Assembly: GCA_048498415.1 (NCBI GenBank) | Contig: JBEHYA010000109.1 | Coordinates: 1-5,260, forward strand | Length of the DNA: 5,260 bases | Direction of reading: 5' to 3' | Source: JBEHYA01 sp048498415 | GTDB lineage: Bacteria > Pseudomonadota > Alphaproteobacteria > UBA9219 > RGZA01 | In this document: one piece after another, positions 4,573 to 5,260 of the stretch | Layout of the letters: each line of letters opens with the position of its first letter | Position numbering within the stretch: position 1 is the stretch's first letter | Notes under the pieces: generated by a model | Database searches by the model: none | Told to the model about the DNA's origin: nothing | What the model saw: only the letters and a program-made list of their open reading frames with translations | Position numbers and translations under genes: made by a program

Positions 4573-5260
4573 CCGAACTCGAACAACTCATCCGCAATGC
4601 AATTGCCCGGAACGGCCCCATGCCGTTCGAGACGTATATGGCGTGGTGTCTTTTTCACCCTGTGCACGGCTATTACGTCACGCGCGACCCGCTGGGGGCC
4701 AAGGGCGATTTCACCACGGCACCTGAAATCAGCCAGCTGTTCGGCGAGATGATCGCCCTCTGGGCCATTGATTGCTGGCACAAGCTGGGCAAACCCAAAG
4801 CCTTCGTTCTTCTGGAATGCGGCCCTGGCCGCGGCACGCTGATGCGCGATTTGCTGCGCGCCGCCAAAGTGGCGCCGGATTTTTTAAAAGCCGCGCATAT
4901 TATATTGTTGGAAAAAAGCCCGGCGTTAAAAGCCCGCCAGCAGGCTTTGCTCCGCGAATACAAGGTGCATTGGCTGGAAGACAGCCGCGCCATTGAAGAA
5001 CTGCCCACGATTATGCTGTGCAATGAATTCTTCGATGCGTTTCCCGTGAAGCGCTTCGCAAAAACCGGCGATACGTGGCAGGAACAACAGATCACGATAC
5101 AAAATGATCGGCTTGCTTTTCTTCCCCTCCCTTCGGGAGGGGTGAGGGGCGGGCAATCCCTTCCGTCAGAAAATTTTCATAACCGGGAGGATTGCCCGCC
5201 CCCGGCCCCTCCCGAAGGGAGGGGTGAAGTGCGCGAGGAAGCCCCTGCCATTACTAACTG
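4569..5260 (+). CDS. midA: MidA/NDUFAF7-type SAM methyltransferase, 3' end outside window
   Basis: The frame is open for 230 codons to the window edge. It starts with GTG at 4569-4571, overlapping the lgt TGA as GTGA, so translation is probably coupled. Family landmarks are NGPMPFETYMAWCLFHPVHG (15-34), GDFTTAPEISQLFGE (46-60), the SAM-binding loop LLECGPGRGTLM (81-92) and NEFFDAFPVKRF (152-163). NDUFAF7/MidA proteins methylate an arginine of a complex I subunit (NDUFS2) during assembly; the bacterial role is inferred from homology. Residues 186-219 are encoded by a 101-bp inverted repeat and look like low-complexity Pro/Gly/Arg sequence, placed where the family has a variable linker before the E-V-x-x-x-(S/A)-P-A segment, seen here as EVREEAPAI. 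The frame stays open through the insert, so the gene may still be functional. Confidence 0.9.
   Translation, partial: MTELEQLIRNAIARNGPMPFETYMAWCLFHPVHGYYVTRDPLGAKGDFTTAPEISQLFGEMIALWAIDCWHKLGKPKAFVLLECGPGRGTLMRDLLRAAKVAPDFLKAAHIILLEKSPALKARQQALLREYKVHWLEDSRAIEELPTIMLCNEFFDAFPVKRFAKTGDTWQEQQITIQNDRLAFLPLPSGGVRGGQSLPSENFHNREDCPPPAPPEGRGEVREEAPAITN
5124..5224. repeat. GC-rich REPIN-like inverted repeat inside midA
   Basis: Left arm 5124-5159 and right arm 5189-5224 are 36-base inverted repeats with 33 matches; the three differing bases are contiguous (TGA at 5143-5145 against CGG at 5203-5205). The spacer is 29 bases (5160-5188). Each arm carries its own hairpin with an 8-bp stem, CCCCTCCC/GGGAGGGG, and a 3-base loop (TTC or GAA), plus an identical 14-base block ending in GGGCAATCC. 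The family differs from the GAAA-loop hairpins elsewhere in the window. It resembles the GGGAGGGG-type dispersed repeats seen in alphaproteobacterial genomes. The element is translated in frame as part of MidA. Confidence 0.88.

Noticed and set aside
4673..5095. Minus-strand open frame of 140 codons antisense to midA
   Set aside because: It overlaps the MidA frame, which has clear SAM-binding and family motifs; the antisense product shows no recognisable domain.

Overview
The window reads as ordinary chromosomal DNA of an alphaproteobacterium. The evidence is the gene set and order (a BMFP/UbiK-type protein divergent from lgt, lgt overlapping a MidA/NDUFAF7-type methyltransferase, a YbjN-domain gene followed by proC, a TetR/COQ9-like gene, a phasin), a moderately GC-rich composition, and GTG starts. 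The genus cannot be fixed from sequence alone. I see no rRNA, tRNA, CRISPR array, insertion sequence or phage gene.

Layout. Positions 1-79 hold the 3' end of a plus-strand gene, probably dihydroneopterin aldolase (folB). Positions 80-219 are a convergent intergenic gap with a diverged inverted pair of hairpins. A minus-strand block then runs, in transcription order, from ubiK-like (3592-3281) across a 245-bp non-coding gap to ybjN-like (3035-2532), proC (2485-1682), a TetR/COQ9-like gene (1681-1109), a phasin (1024-563) and csaA (552-220). The last five are tightly packed, with gaps of 46, 0, 84 and 10 bp and no convincing terminator between them, so they are likely one operon. On the plus strand, lgt (3769-4572) overlaps midA (4569 to the window edge) by 4 bp, forming a second operon divergent from ubiK.

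Function. lgt makes the lipid modification of lipoproteins; MidA-type methyltransferases assist complex I assembly; UbiK-like and possibly COQ9-like proteins relate to ubiquinone; ProC makes proline; CsaA is a small chaperone-like tRNA-binding-fold protein; the phasin coats storage granules. The operon is a housekeeping mixture, not a recognisable new pathway.

The most interesting content is small-repeat architecture. Three inverted pairs of short hairpins (REPIN-like) occur in 5 kb. Two belong to a GAAA-loop family (about 90-162 and 3665-3768); the second abuts the start codon of lgt and shows a compensatory base change between its arms. The third (5124-5224) is an unrelated GC-rich family inserted in frame inside midA, adding about 34 residues at a variable linker. 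In addition, five of the ten GANTC sites in the whole window fall within 154 bp upstream of ybjN, which also carries a direct repeat flanking an imperfect hairpin.
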